The notes under the pieces: model-generated | What the model was told of the DNA's origin: nothing | Databases searched by the model: none | The model's input: the letters and a program-made list of their open reading frames with translations, nothing else | Shown here: positions 17,357-26,692 of the stretch, one piece after another | Position numbering within the stretch: the first letter of the stretch is position 1 | Layout of the letters: every line of letters starts with the position of its first letter | Assembly: GCF_003478445.1 (NCBI RefSeq) | Contig: NZ_QUET01000016.1 | Coordinates: 22,893 to 86,892, forward strand | Origin: Roseburia sp. AM59-24XD | Lineage (GTDB): Bacteria; Bacillota; Clostridia; Lachnospirales; Lachnospiraceae | Direction: 5' to 3' | Length of the DNA: 64,000 bases | Made by a program: the position numbers and the translations under genes

Positions 17357-18483
17357 TATGCTTCCTCCTTTTCTTCAGGATCTTTCTGAGACTCCGCCTG
17401 CTCACTGTCAGTCACAATCCCCGTTTCTTCCTGTGTCTCCGGCTCCACAGCGGTGTTGTCTTCCGTCTCTGCTGTAGTATTGTCTTCCGCGGCATTGTCC
17501 TCCGCAGCTTCCCCCTGCTTCTTCACAGGCTTTCTGCCGCCGAACTGACGGGATCCACCCTTTGTCAGAGCAATAAATGCCTCCTCAAGTGTTGTCTCCT
17601 GACGGTGCATTTCAAGGATCGGACATTCTGCCTTTGCCAGAGCAAAGAATACGTCCTCTCTGAGATCCTTCTTATCGATAGAATAAAGTGTCAGCCCAAG
17701 TGTCCCCTCCTCCATCTGCTCATCATAAACGACATTCTTGATACCGGAAACCGTCCGGAGGGCTCCCTTGATCACTGCCACATCACCCTTGATCACAAGA
17801 TGAAGTCCGTTGGATGCCATATGCATTGTCAGATTATCCGGTGTATCGCACGCGATCATCTTTCCTTCATTGATAATGATGATCTCATCACAGACAGCAC
17901 TGATCTCCTGCATGATATGAGAGCTTAACAGGATCGTGTGAGATTCACTCAAGTCACGGATCAGCTCACGCATCTGTATGATCTGGTTCGGGTCAAGACC
18001 TACCGTAGGCTCATCCAGGATCAGGATCTCCGGATATCCCATCATTGCTCCCGCCACACCGACTCTCTGCTTGTAACCCTTGGACAGATGGCGGATCAGT
18101 CTCTCAGACACATCCACGATCTTGGTTCGGTTCATGATCTCATTGACCATGACATCACGCTTGTTACGAGCCACCTTTTTGAGCTCCGCAACGAAATATA
18201 AGTATTCTCTCACTCGCATATCCGGATATAACGGCGGATTCTCCGGAAGATAACCGATATTCTTACGGACCTTCTCCGGCTCCTCCTCCATATCCACACC
18301 ATCGATCAGTACTGTGCCCGATGTCGGTGCAATATAACCCGTGATCATATTCATTGTTGTTGATTTACCGGCACCGTTCGGTCCCAGAAATCCCACAACC
18401 TTGCCCGTTTCCACGGTGAAGGAAAGGGAATCAACTGCTGCATGATTTCCATACAGCTTCACTAGATTTTTAACTTCAATCAA
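17356..18483 (-). CDS. ABC transporter ATP-binding protein (GldA/CcmA-like) with acidic C-terminal tail
   Basis: Start chosen at TTG 18483 because GGAGG lies eight bases upstream and the family begins IEVKNLVKLYG; the in-frame ATG at 18498 lacks a site. 375 residues. Walker A GPNGAGKST, signature LSKGYKQRVG, Walker B ILILDEPTVGLD, switch His in LLSSHIMQEI; then a DUF4162-like subdomain (about 215-300). The last 60 residues are a strongly acidic, repeat-like Glu/Asp/Thr/Asn tail, unusual for an ABC ATPase. First gene of the cassette. Powers export or an envelope process; substrate unknown. Confidence 0.9.
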   Translation of the reverse strand: MIEVKNLVKLYGNHAAVDSLSFTVETGKVVGFLGPNGAGKSTTMNMITGYIAPTSGTVLIDGVDMEEEPEKVRKNIGYLPENPPLYPDMRVREYLYFVAELKKVARNKRDVMVNEIMNRTKIVDVSERLIRHLSKGYKQRVGVAGAMMGYPEILILDEPTVGLDPNQIIQMRELIRDLSESHTILLSSHIMQEISAVCDEIIIINEGKMIACDTPDNLTMHMASNGLHLVIKGDVAVIKGALRTVSGIKNVVYDEQMEEGTLGLTLYSIDKKDLREDVFFALAKAECPILEMHRQETTLEEAFIALTKGGSRQFGGRKPVKKQGEAAEDNAAEDNTTAETEDNTAVEPETQEETGIVTDSEQAESQKDPEEKEEA

Positions 18484-18581
18484 TGTTTCGTCCTCCATTC
18501 TTTGCGATCTTACGCAACATCAAAAATTACTTTAACATAATAATGTCAAAGAATTGTGAACAAACAGCACTTTCCTATACG

Positions 18582-18614
18582 AAAAAAGAGAGATCCCTTT
18601 ACGGAAATCTCTCT
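18582..18614 (-). terminator. Terminator after the cyclophilin gene
   Basis: Minus-strand transcript AGAGAGAT, 12-base loop, ATCTCTCT, TTTTT. It lies 85 bases after the stop and separates the upstream pair from the ABC cassette. Confidence 0.85.
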
Positions 18615-18699
18615 GATTCATCATTCTAAACTTGTCTGCGTACTTTTCCTTCACAGCATGATCATTCAGGACTCATTATGCCATACGCAAAAAAGCAGC

Positions 18700-19218
18700 C
18701 TAGCACTTCTCCGGCTCCGGATAATCTACGCCGAAGGTATCTGCTGTAACCTTGATCATCATCTGTGGCTCTAACGGTGCATCTCTGAAATCCGTCTCCA
18801 CCTCTGCGATCTTGTCTACAATATCCTGTCCCTTTGTCACCTTACCGAATGCAGCGTATGCACCGTCAAGATGTGGTGCATCCTTATGCATAATAAAGAA
18901 CTGGGAGCCTGCGGAATCCGGCATCATGGAACGTGCCATGGATAATACGCCTGCGGAATGCTTCAGATCATTGGCAAAGCCATTCTGTGCGAACTCGCCC
19001 TTGATCGAATATCCCGGTCCACCGGTTCCAACACCGTCCGGATCTCCTCCCTGGATCATGAAGCCGTTGATCACGCGGTGAAAGATCAGACCGTCATAAA
19101 AACCCTTTCCGACGAGTGATAAAAAGTTGTTTACTGTATTAGGGGCAATCTCCGGATACAGCTCTGCCTCGATTGTTCCCTGTGTCGTTTCAAATGTTAC
19201 GATTGGATTCTGTGCCAT
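18700..19218 (-). CDS. Cyclophilin-type peptidyl-prolyl cis-trans isomerase
   Basis: Start chosen at 19218 (AGAAAGGAAATTTGAC before the ATG); the longer frame lacks a site. 172 residues, cytoplasmic, no signal peptide. Seen: IFHRVINGFMIQGGDP (catalytic Arg), GSQFFIMHKDAPHLDG (Gln/Phe pocket) and AFGKVTKG. Helps fold proteins by isomerising proline bonds. It lies 130 bases after the solute-binding-like gene on the same strand. Confidence 0.94.
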   Translation of the reverse strand: MAQNPIVTFETTQGTIEAELYPEIAPNTVNNFLSLVGKGFYDGLIFHRVINGFMIQGGDPDGVGTGGPGYSIKGEFAQNGFANDLKHSAGVLSMARSMMPDSAGSQFFIMHKDAPHLDGAYAAFGKVTKGQDIVDKIAEVETDFRDAPLEPQMMIKVTADTFGVDYPEPEKC

Positions 19219-19348
19219 GTCAAATTTCCTTTCTATTCTTTTTGACTGCATATCCGTTGCGATATCACAGCCTCTCTCTCCATCATAAAGGAAATGCGCC
19301 AAAATGTAAAGAACCGCCTGCCAATTCACTCCGTTGTCTGAGACGGAT

Positions 19349-20719
19349 TCATTTCAAGCCGCTCATGATCCGGAACATATCCTCCTGTTCCACGGCATCC
19401 CTGCGCAGCGTTGTCGCATTGACTCTTCCCGGATGATAGGCCACACCGCCAAGAAGTGCGCATTTCCACAAGACGTCTCCTTTTTTAAGCATTTTCCCAA
19501 TCTTATCCTTCTCATATGCCACGCGCTCCCAGACACATGCCATATCAAGAGATCCGGCGCAGATCTTCCGAATACATTCCACAGTTGTCAGATCCCCCTT
19601 CGGGACAAGAAGCTGTGTCGGATTGGCTGCCTCCCTCTGATAATAAGAATTGCAGCAAAGGGTAACCGTATCCTTATCCTCCTGCTGCAAAACATAAAGA
19701 CCGGTGCCAAGATATCCGTCCTGTTCTCCCGTTCCCGTGACCAGATAAATCTCTCCCAGCCGCTCCAGATCCTGTCTGCGGTATTTCGTTGTCTCGATCC
19801 GGATTGTTCTTTCATCCACCTTTGATATCCCTGCGATCACTCCGTCACCTGCTGCCGTCTGCTTCCACAGCCTTTCCGCAGCCAGTCCCCGCAGCTTTTC
19901 CCGGTAGCTGTTTCCTGTCATTTCCGATAACCGGTCAAGCTCTGCCCCGTACTGGTCTGCGATCTCTTCCACTGCCTTTTCGGCGTCCTTTCCCTTGCCG
20001 GTATACGCTGTGGAGGGAGCATAATAATATGCAAAAAGCTGCACAGGATCCGGATATTTCTGACACAGCTTTCTCGCCGCCATATCATAATACAGGCTGC
20101 GCACCCATTGATATTCCCGGCGCAGTATCGGTGTCACAAGCTGACCCGCAATCTGACGGCGAAGCGTCTTATCCGGCTTCTTAAGAACCTGCGCTGTCTT
20201 TTTCTTCCGCTTCCGCAACATTTTGCCGGATGCACCATAACGGTATACGTCCAGCCCTTTCACCGGCACCTCACAGACACGGTCATCTCCGGTATATGCC
20301 GTCTGACAGCGGAGATAATAATTATACAAAAGAGTATCTGCCGTCACGAGCCGTCCCTGTGAATCCGTCACGTCCGGATGCAGACAGATCTCATAAACAG
20401 CGCCCTTGTTCTGTCTCTTCACCGTAATATCAGCAAGTTCCTGCACCCGCTGATAGACCAGTGCCATCAGCCGATTATCCCCTGCGCTTTCCGTGTGAAA
20501 CGGACTCTCATGTCCGCTTAATTCTCCCAGATACAGCCGCAGCGATCCATGATCGTCCACCGGTCTCGCCGCATTTTGTCCGCCGGATGTCTGCATAGTC
20601 TCCTTCTGTCCTTCCGACTGCCGCCTCTGTGACATTCCCGCACTGAGTCCGTATAACACGACAACCGCCACACATGCAGTCAGAAATATCAGCCGCCGTT
20701 TTTTTCGTTCTGTCCCCAT
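19349..20719 (-). CDS. Membrane-anchored protein with degenerate solute-binding (family 5-like) fold
   Basis: 456 residues: a short basic start, a hydrophobic segment (about 9-27), then an extracytoplasmic domain. A stretch at about 110-135 (VTDSQGRLVTADTLLYNYYL) resembles the TADDV region of family 5 oligopeptide-binding proteins, and a later segment near GTGLYVLQ resembles their second half. There is no lipobox Cys, and no permease or ATPase gene beside it, so ordinary peptide uptake is doubtful. More likely a repurposed binding domain. The start has only a weak, closely spaced GAGG. Confidence in the gene is good; in function, low. Confidence 0.7.
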   Translation of the reverse strand: MGTERKKRRLIFLTACVAVVVLYGLSAGMSQRRQSEGQKETMQTSGGQNAARPVDDHGSLRLYLGELSGHESPFHTESAGDNRLMALVYQRVQELADITVKRQNKGAVYEICLHPDVTDSQGRLVTADTLLYNYYLRCQTAYTGDDRVCEVPVKGLDVYRYGASGKMLRKRKKKTAQVLKKPDKTLRRQIAGQLVTPILRREYQWVRSLYYDMAARKLCQKYPDPVQLFAYYYAPSTAYTGKGKDAEKAVEEIADQYGAELDRLSEMTGNSYREKLRGLAAERLWKQTAAGDGVIAGISKVDERTIRIETTKYRRQDLERLGEIYLVTGTGEQDGYLGTGLYVLQQEDKDTVTLCCNSYYQREAANPTQLLVPKGDLTTVECIRKICAGSLDMACVWERVAYEKDKIGKMLKKGDVLWKCALLGGVAYHPGRVNATTLRRDAVEQEDMFRIMSGLK

Positions 20720-20899
20720 AACCTCAAAGCTCCTCCCGATCTGATCTTATTTCACGATATCGGATCCCTCCTGCAAATACAAGGAAAAGTCTTCGACAGA
20801 TTTCTCCGTTCTATTTCACATTTGCAACATCATATAATAAATCAAATCCACAAGGAGTTGTCCTGTACTTGTCCCAAAAACAGGACAGATATATTTTTT

Positions 20900-21505
20900 A
20901 TGAATGATACCGGAGCTGTCAAAAATAAAACAAAAAAAACGCTGCCTGTCATTACCATCAGCGTTTTTCTTTTCGCTGCCGCCGGACTGTCTGTGGGCTG
21001 TCTGACCGCATATCTGCTGCGCAGCAATATTTATGCATCTGTATTTCATTTGTATCAGACACTTCTTTCTGAGCTTCAGACACTGGAGATTAACCGGCAG
21101 GACTTCTTCCTGCTCGCAGTGCGCCGTGCCGGCAAATATTTTGTGCTTCTGTGGTTCTTTGCCTTTACCAATATCTGGAAATATTATTACCGTCTCTTCT
21201 CCGCATATATCGGCTTCCAGAATGGACTTCTCCTCACCTTCTGCATTACCTTAAACGGCTTTACCGGCATCTTCGGTTTTGTCTGCTTTCTGCTTCCGCA
21301 GGCACTTCTGTTCATTCCGGCATTTCTGATCGCCATCAGTCACTGTGATCATCTCCACTGCGGGCTCCACAGCATCACTCTGACACGCCACCGGCTCATC
21401 CTGTGCGAGCTGCCGTACTTCCTGCTATCTGCAGCTCTTGTACTTCTCGGATGCCTCATGGAAGCAAACATAAATCCGGCACTCTTACGCCTTTATTTCC
21501 GATAA
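20900..21505 (+). CDS. Integral membrane protein, SpoIIM-like
   Basis: About 201 residues from the ATG at 20900 (upstream TTG starts are possible; no start has a good ribosome site). Four to five membrane segments. The order N-terminal membrane helix, charged extracellular helix, then GFTGIFGFVCFLLPQALLFI resembles the SpoIIM family, whose member takes part with SpoIID and SpoIIP in septal peptidoglycan hydrolysis and engulfment. I call it SpoIIM-like by pattern only. Its last 21 bases overlap the end of the convergent coaE. Confidence 0.6.
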   Translation: MNDTGAVKNKTKKTLPVITISVFLFAAAGLSVGCLTAYLLRSNIYASVFHLYQTLLSELQTLEINRQDFFLLAVRRAGKYFVLLWFFAFTNIWKYYYRLFSAYIGFQNGLLLTFCITLNGFTGIFGFVCFLLPQALLFIPAFLIAISHCDHLHCGLHSITLTRHRLILCELPYFLLSAALVLLGCLMEANINPALLRLYFR

Positions 21506-22069
21506 GATCTTCTGACGCAGCTCCTCCATTGTGCCATTGTTCTCGATGACTACATCACTGCGTCTGCGAAATTCCTCTTCGCTTAGCTGACGTTTTAAAA
21601 TAGACGTGATCTTCTCCTGCGAATATCCACGGCTTTCTGCAAGGCGCTGTCTGCGGACTGCTTCCGGAACACAGACATACCAGACCTCATCACAGAACCG
21701 GTCACAGCCGCTTTCAAACAACAGTGCCGACTCCAGAACGATCGTCCCCGGCTCTTCCTTTCTTGCCGCAATATATTCCTCAATGTAACGAATCACAGCC
21801 GGATGGATCACACTGTTTAACCATTCTCTCTCCTGCTCATCCGCAAATACCTTCTGTGCCAACAGCGTCCGGTCGATCGTGCCGTCCTCCTGCATAAGTT
21901 CTCTGCCGAAATGCCCGAGGATCTCCTCATACGCACGCTGCCCCTGCTCCATCACCGTATGTCCGAGTTCATCTGTGATCAGAAGCTGCGCCTGATATTC
22001 CTGCGCCAGCATCTGCGCCGCCAGACTTTTGCCGCTTCCCACACCTCCGGTCAGACCAATTACCTTCAT
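21485..22069 (-). CDS. coaE: Dephospho-CoA kinase
   Basis: Last step of coenzyme A synthesis: phosphorylates the ribose 3'-OH of dephospho-CoA. 194 residues. P-loop GLTGGVGSGKS at residues 5-15, conserved ITDELGH (Asp), LLFESG and a C-terminal NNGTMEELR. Lies 96 bases after polA on the same strand, a conserved Firmicute order. coaD, for the preceding step, is also in this window (34 kb). Confidence 0.95.
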   Translation of the reverse strand: MKVIGLTGGVGSGKSLAAQMLAQEYQAQLLITDELGHTVMEQGQRAYEEILGHFGRELMQEDGTIDRTLLAQKVFADEQEREWLNSVIHPAVIRYIEEYIAARKEEPGTIVLESALLFESGCDRFCDEVWYVCVPEAVRRQRLAESRGYSQEKITSILKRQLSEEEFRRRSDVVIENNGTMEELRQKILSEIKA

Positions 22070-22165
22070 ATCAAATCTGCTTTCCTTCCTGATTCTACCT
22101 GCGGTTCGAAAGCCACAAGCACTATATTGCTAACGGATTACAACCGTCTTGTCTTCCCCTAAATA

Positions 22166-25017
22166 TCAATGTGCTTCATACCAGTTGCTTCCCTGCTCTA
22201 CCTCTACCTCGAGCGGCACAAGAAGATCTGCCGCACCAGCCATCTCCTCATGGAGGATCTGTCCCACCTTTTCGACTTCTGACGGCGGCGCCTCTACAAG
22301 AAGCTCATCGTGAACCTGTAACACCACTCTCGCCTCAAGCCCCTCTGTGAGAAGTCGTTTGGACACGCGGATCATCGCAATCTTAATGATATCTGCTGCC
22401 GTTCCCTGGATCGGTGAATTCATTGCTACACGCTCCCCAAAGGATCTCTGCATAAAGTTGCCGGAGGAAAGCTCCGGCACCGGTCTTCTTCTGCCAAACA
22501 TGGTTTTCGCATATCCGGAAGTCTTCGCAAAATCAACCAGACCGTCCAGATATGTCTTGATCGCCGGGTAAGTCTCAAAATACTGATTGATGAAGTGCTC
22601 TGCCTCCTTACGGGATACATTCAGATCCTGCCCCAAACCAAAGGAGCTGATTCCGTAAACAATTCCGAAATTGACCGCTTTTGCATTTCTCCGCTGCAGA
22701 TCTGTGACCTCATCAAACGGAATATGGAATACCTTGGACGCCGTCGAGCGGTGAATGTCCTTATTCTCCCGATACGCTTCGATAAGCTCCTGATCTCCGG
22801 ACAGATGCGCTAACACACGCAGCTCGATCTGAGAATAATCTGCATCCAGAAATACCCATCCTTCTCTCGGCGTAAATACCTTGCGGAGCTGTCTTCCAAG
22901 CTCCATACGGATCGGAATATTCTGTAGATTAGGATCCGTGCTGCTGATACGCCCGGTTGCCGTGATCGTCTGATTAAACTTGCCATGGATCCTGCCATCC
23001 TCCTCAATATATACCGGCAGTCCATCTGCGTAGGTAGACTTAAGCTTTGTTACCTGACGGTACTCTAGGATCTTCGGAATGATCGGATCCTCCGTGCGCA
23101 GCTATCCAGAATATCTGCTGAGGTCGAATATCCGGTCTTTGTTTTCTTGGCAAACGGAAGCTTCATCTTCTCAAAAAGGATCACGCCAAGCTGCTTTGGC
23201 GAATTAATATTAAATTTCTCCCCTGCCAAATCATAAATCTCCTGCTCCAGTGTCTCAACCGTAGTCTGAAGCTGTGCCGACATCTCCGAGAGCACCGTGC
23301 CGTCTGCACAGACGCCTCTTCGTTCCATCTGATACAGATAATATGCCGTCGGGATCTCAATCTCCTGATAAAGCTGCCACATTTTCTGATCATTAAGTTC
23401 CTGACGAAGTTCCTCAAACGCAAGACAAGGTACAAAGGAAAGCTGTCCGAGATACTGCAGAACCGACTCCTCGGATATCGCATCATCTTCAAGGATCTGC
23501 GATACCGTTTTCCTGTCAAACAGCTCCGCATAGGAGGCGATCGTCATGTCCAGATAATCTCTGGCAATGTCGTCTGCCTGATAGGTGTCCTTGAGCGGAT
23601 TTAACAGATATGCCGCAATCTCCAGATCGGCAAGCTTTCCAAACAGTGTCTCCTGCTCCTCCACAGATTCTGCCGGAAAACCCTCCTGCTGTGGAACAGA
23701 TCCGCTGTCACCGGATAACGGTGTCGTGTGATGAAGCATGTCCTTCCAACCGATCACTGCAATATGAGTAATCTTACGAACCAGCTCACGCAGGCTGTTC
23801 ACGATCCACTCTGTCTTTAACAACTCTCCTGCCATCATACAACCCGTGTGTACCTGCTCCCCTTCCTGATAGGAAACAGACATTCCGTAGAAGGCATATT
23901 CCTTTCCTTCGGGCTCATTGCCCTCCTCTGTGATCGCCGCATCGCCATCATCAAATACGAGTGCGAGCTGACCGCCTGATTTCTTCGCTTTCTTTTTCTG
24001 TGCTCCGGCACTTGCCCAGTGATCCGCAAGAAAACCGATACCAACGACCTCCGGCTTTGCCTGATACAGCTTCTTCAAAAAGTCACTTCCCTGTGCCTCG
24101 CTTGTGATCGTCTGCACCTGCAGATGCTTTGTCGCCTGCTCCTGCTGCTTTTTATCGAAACGTTTGAGCAGCGATTTAAACTCAAGCCGCTTAACCATGG
24201 CAAAGGATTTCTCATTAAACAACTCCGGAAGCCCTGCCTCCTCCAGCGAATAATCAAGCTCACAGTCCGTCTTGATCGTCGCAAGCGCTTTGCTCAGCAT
24301 TGCCTGATCACGTCCCTTTTCCAAAAGGTCATGCGTCCGCTTCGGCGTTACCTCATCCAGATGTGCGTAAGCATCCTCAACCGTCGGATACGCGGTAAGG
24401 ATCTTGACCGCCGTCTTTTCTCCGACACCTGCTACACCCGGAATATTATCTGAAGCATCTCCCATCAGACCCTTCAGATCAACGATCTGCGGCGGTGTAA
24501 TGCCGTATTTGTCAATGACATCCTGCGTATGATAATTCTCGATCTCTGTGCCGCCACGCTTTGTCTTCGGAATACGGATCATGATCCGGTCTGTGGCAAG
24601 CTGTAAAAGATCCCTGTCACCGGATACCAGAGATACCTCAAGACCTTTCTTCTCCGCGGTCCGTGCGATCGTACCGAGAATATCATCCGCCTCGTAGCCT
24701 TCCTTCATCACAAGGCGCACTCCCATCGCGCGGAGCATTTCCTGAATCAGCGGAACCTGCTCCTTTAACTCGTCCGGCATGCCCTTTCTGGTTCCCTTGT
24801 AATCGGCATACATCTCATGACGAAACGTCGGATGCTTCACATCAAACGCTACCGTCAGATAATCCGGCTTCTCCTCATCCAGAATTTTGAGCATAATATT
24901 CAAAAAACCGTACACTGCATTGGTGTGAAGTCCCTCTGAGTTTGTCAGATCCGGCACACCATAAAATGCACGGTTCAAAATACTATGTCCATCAATCAAT
25001 ACGATCTTTCCATTCAT
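22166..25017 (-). CDS. polA: DNA polymerase I (one-base frameshift in this sequence)
   Basis: Repair and Okazaki-fragment polymerase with 5' nuclease. With one A restored near 23103 (GATAAGCTG read here as GATAGCTG) it is 950 residues. Domains: 5' nuclease (residues 1-about 290, IDGHSILNRAFYG, DASDNIPGVAGVGEKTA); an exonuclease-like middle in which the first DxE motif is absent (VVGIGFLADHW), so proofreading is probably lost; polymerase with motif A DADYSQIELRVLAHLSGD, motif B RRNAKAVNFGIVYGIS and motif C LQVHDELL. ATG follows AGGAGGGCTGACGG. It is 12 bases after the zinc-finger gene and upstream of coaE. Confidence 0.95.
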
Positions 25018-25029
25018 CCGTCAGCCCTC

Positions 25030-25338
25030 CTAAAATAAAAGCACTACGCCAATACACAACACGGCAAGCAGTATGTATTTCTCCAGTCTGAGAATGCGGT
25101 ACTTAAACAGATAATCCGCCGCCGAGCGCAGCTTCTGCGCCGAATCCAGCTTAAATTCCGAAATATTCTGGCGCTCATCCAGATAGCGCATTCCCATGAT
25201 TACTGTATAGTATATATCATATTCTTCCCGGCATTCCTTACAGGTGTTCATATGATTCAAAAAAGCATCCAGATCGGACACGCTGAGCTTGTCATCAATA
25301 AACGGAATAAACAGCTTCTGAATATCCTTACAGGTCAT
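25030..25338 (-). CDS. Small membrane protein with ZAS-like (zf-HC2) zinc finger
   Basis: Start at 25338 (AAAGGAG eight bases upstream), 102 residues. N-terminal zinc site of the anti-sigma type: C3, then H29-x3-C33-x2-C36; a charged helical part; one membrane segment at the very C terminus. That is the build of anti-sigma factors, but no ECF sigma gene is adjacent. The stop is 12 bases before polA, so it is in the polA-coaE transcript. It may bind another regulator or act as a stand-alone redox or metal sensor. Confidence 0.8.
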   Translation of the reverse strand: MTCKDIQKLFIPFIDDKLSVSDLDAFLNHMNTCKECREEYDIYYTVIMGMRYLDERQNISEFKLDSAQKLRSAADYLFKYRILRLEKYILLAVLCIGVVLLF

Positions 25339-25406
25339 ATGATCCACTCCTTTCGCCGAAAATATCTGGAAATCAAAAACAAAAAAACTGTGTTTGCCTT
25401 GATTCA

Positions 25407-25441
25407 CACTACGTTACGATCATTTTCTTATATACTAAAAA
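25407..25441 (-). repeat. 35-base dispersed block, copy 2 (copy 1 at 8441-8475)
   Basis: Thirty of 35 positions are identical to 8441-8475, including ACGTTACGA and CATTTTC. Both copies point the same way relative to the downstream minus-strand gene, about 70-110 bases upstream of its start (the zinc-finger gene here, nrdD there). Confidence 0.55.
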
Positions 25442-25469
25442 AGAGAAACCAATCTGTATGGCTTCTCTT
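25437..25469 (-). terminator. Terminator of the tRNA-Leu gene
   Basis: Minus-strand transcript AAGAGAAGCC, 9-base loop, GGTTTCTCTT, then TTTT. Directly follows the tRNA. Confidence 0.8.
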
Positions 25470-25473
25470 CTAA

Positions 25474-25555
25474 TGCCGGTGGCCGGACTCGAACCGGCAC
25501 GGTGTTACCCGCATGATTTTGAGTCATGTGCGTCTGCCAATTCCGCCACACCGGC
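25474..25555 (-). tRNA. tRNA-Leu (anticodon CAA)
   Basis: 82 bases, class II with long variable arm. Acceptor stem GCCGGTG pairs with CACCGGC, discriminator A; D arm GGCAGAC; anticodon stem CATGA/TCATG around loop CTCAAAA, giving anticodon CAA (codon UUG); T arm with GGTTCGAGTCC. CCA is not encoded. Confidence 0.95.
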
Positions 25556-25627
25556 GCTGCATGTCGCAACAAAAGATATGTTACCATTTTTCAGCTCAAA
25601 TGTCAACAATTTTCCCTTTCCGGGAAA

Positions 25628-25657
25628 ACAAAAAGGAGATGCCAAAAACATCTCCTT
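25628..25657 (-). terminator. Terminator of cheY
   Basis: Minus-strand transcript AAGGAGATG, 7-base loop, CATCTCCTT, TTTGTTTT. About 20 bases after the cheY stop. Confidence 0.88.
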
Positions 25658-25676
25658 GTATGTATCTGCCGTCTGA

Positions 25677-26039
25677 TCAGCCAATAACCTTCTTCACTGC
25701 TTCCAGCACACGATCTGCCTGAAATGGCTTTACGATGAAGTCCTTGGCACCATTCTGGATCGCCTCGATAACCATCGCCTGCTGCCCCATTGCGGAACAC
25801 ATGATAACATTGGCTCCAGCGTCTACTTCCTTAATCTTCTTCAGTGCCTGAATACCATCCATCTCCGGCATGGTAATATCAAGTGTCACAAGATCCGGCT
25901 TGAGCTCTGCATACTTCTGAACTGCCACTGCACCGTTCTCAGCCTCGCCGACTACGTTATATCCGCCCTTTGTCAAAATATCTTTTACCATCATTCTCAT
26001 GAATGCAGCATCATCTACAATTAAAATATTATTGCCCAT
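25677..26039 (-). CDS. cheY: Chemotaxis response regulator CheY
   Basis: 120-residue stand-alone receiver domain. Metal-binding Asp9/Asp10 (LIVDDAAFMR), phosphate acceptor Asp54 (LVTLDITMPEMDG), Ser82 in the Thr position (CSAMGQQ) and Lys104 (IVKPF). The sequence type, with MRMMVKDIL after the acid pair, is that of chemotaxis CheY, which binds the flagellar switch. It has its own promoter and terminator, away from other chemotaxis genes. It suggests a motile organism. Confidence 0.92.
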   Translation of the reverse strand: MGNNILIVDDAAFMRMMVKDILTKGGYNVVGEAENGAVAVQKYAELKPDLVTLDITMPEMDGIQALKKIKEVDAGANVIMCSAMGQQAMVIEAIQNGAKDFIVKPFQADRVLEAVKKVIG

Positions 26040-26096
26040 ACTTTTTCTCCCTTATTTAAATTCTCTGGATATCTCTAATATGATCAACCTTCTGTA

Positions 26097-26125
26097 ATTA
26101 TATCTTTTTTCGTGTAAATTGTCAA
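26097..26125 (-). promoter_or_regulatory. Consensus sigma-A promoter of cheY
   Basis: Minus strand TTGACA, 17 bases, TATAAT: a perfect match in both hexamers, about 60 bases upstream of the start. So this cheY is not read from a sigma-D (flagellar) promoter. Confidence 0.88.
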
Positions 26126-26151
26126 TAAAGTCATTCACATAAAGCCTGTCT

Positions 26152-26604
26152 TTAGAAATATTTACGATTCCCCCACAGGTTGCTTTTCTTCAGATCAAGG
26201 AACTCGCTGTAAGCCTTCTCCAAGATCTGTTTCTCATTTGCAAACTTGAGCAAATGAACTGCTTCGTGATATTTATAAAATCCGGAATCCACGAAAAATT
26301 CCTCGCGTTGTGGTTTGCTGTGATAGCTCTCGCCCATCATCAAATACCAGTGTACATCCTTTACGACCGTGTCCTCCTGCGTATTAAAAGTATACTGGCT
26401 TTTCCCCACATACTTGATAATACTGGCATCTGCGTCCGTCTCTTCTTTTACTTCCCGCAAAGCAGTTTCCTTGAACTCTTCGCCTTCCTCAACCGTGCCC
26501 TTGGGAAGCACCCATCCTTCATACCTGTTTTTGTAATTCTTGTACAATAGTAAGATCTTTCCCCGAAAGATCACCACACCGCCACAACTTGTTGCCTCAA
26601 TCAT
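26152..26604 (-). CDS. NUDIX hydrolase
   Basis: Start at 26604 (GGGAGG six bases upstream), 150 residues. NUDIX box at about residues 36-58: G-x5-E-x7-REVKEET, preceded by WVLPKG. Hydrolyses a nucleoside diphosphate linked to another group; the exact substrate cannot be told from sequence. The build (ASCGGVVIFRGKILL... WVLPKG) is close to diadenosine-polyphosphate hydrolase-like members. Single gene with its own promoter. Confidence 0.9.
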   Translation of the reverse strand: MIEATSCGGVVIFRGKILLLYKNYKNRYEGWVLPKGTVEEGEEFKETALREVKEETDADASIIKYVGKSQYTFNTQEDTVVKDVHWYLMMGESYHSKPQREEFFVDSGFYKYHEAVHLLKFANEKQILEKAYSEFLDLKKSNLWGNRKYF

Positions 26605-26650
26605 TGCAATCCCTCCCGGTGGCATACGTGCATTTGTTTCACTAAATTTA

Positions 26651-26679
26651 AGTATACCCTTTTTTGTTATTTATTGCAA
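26651..26679 (-). promoter_or_regulatory. Sigma-A promoter of the NUDIX gene
   Basis: Minus strand TTGCAA, 17 bases, TATACT, about 45 bases upstream of the start. Confidence 0.75.
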
Positions 26680-26692
26680 TGAAATTTAGAAA

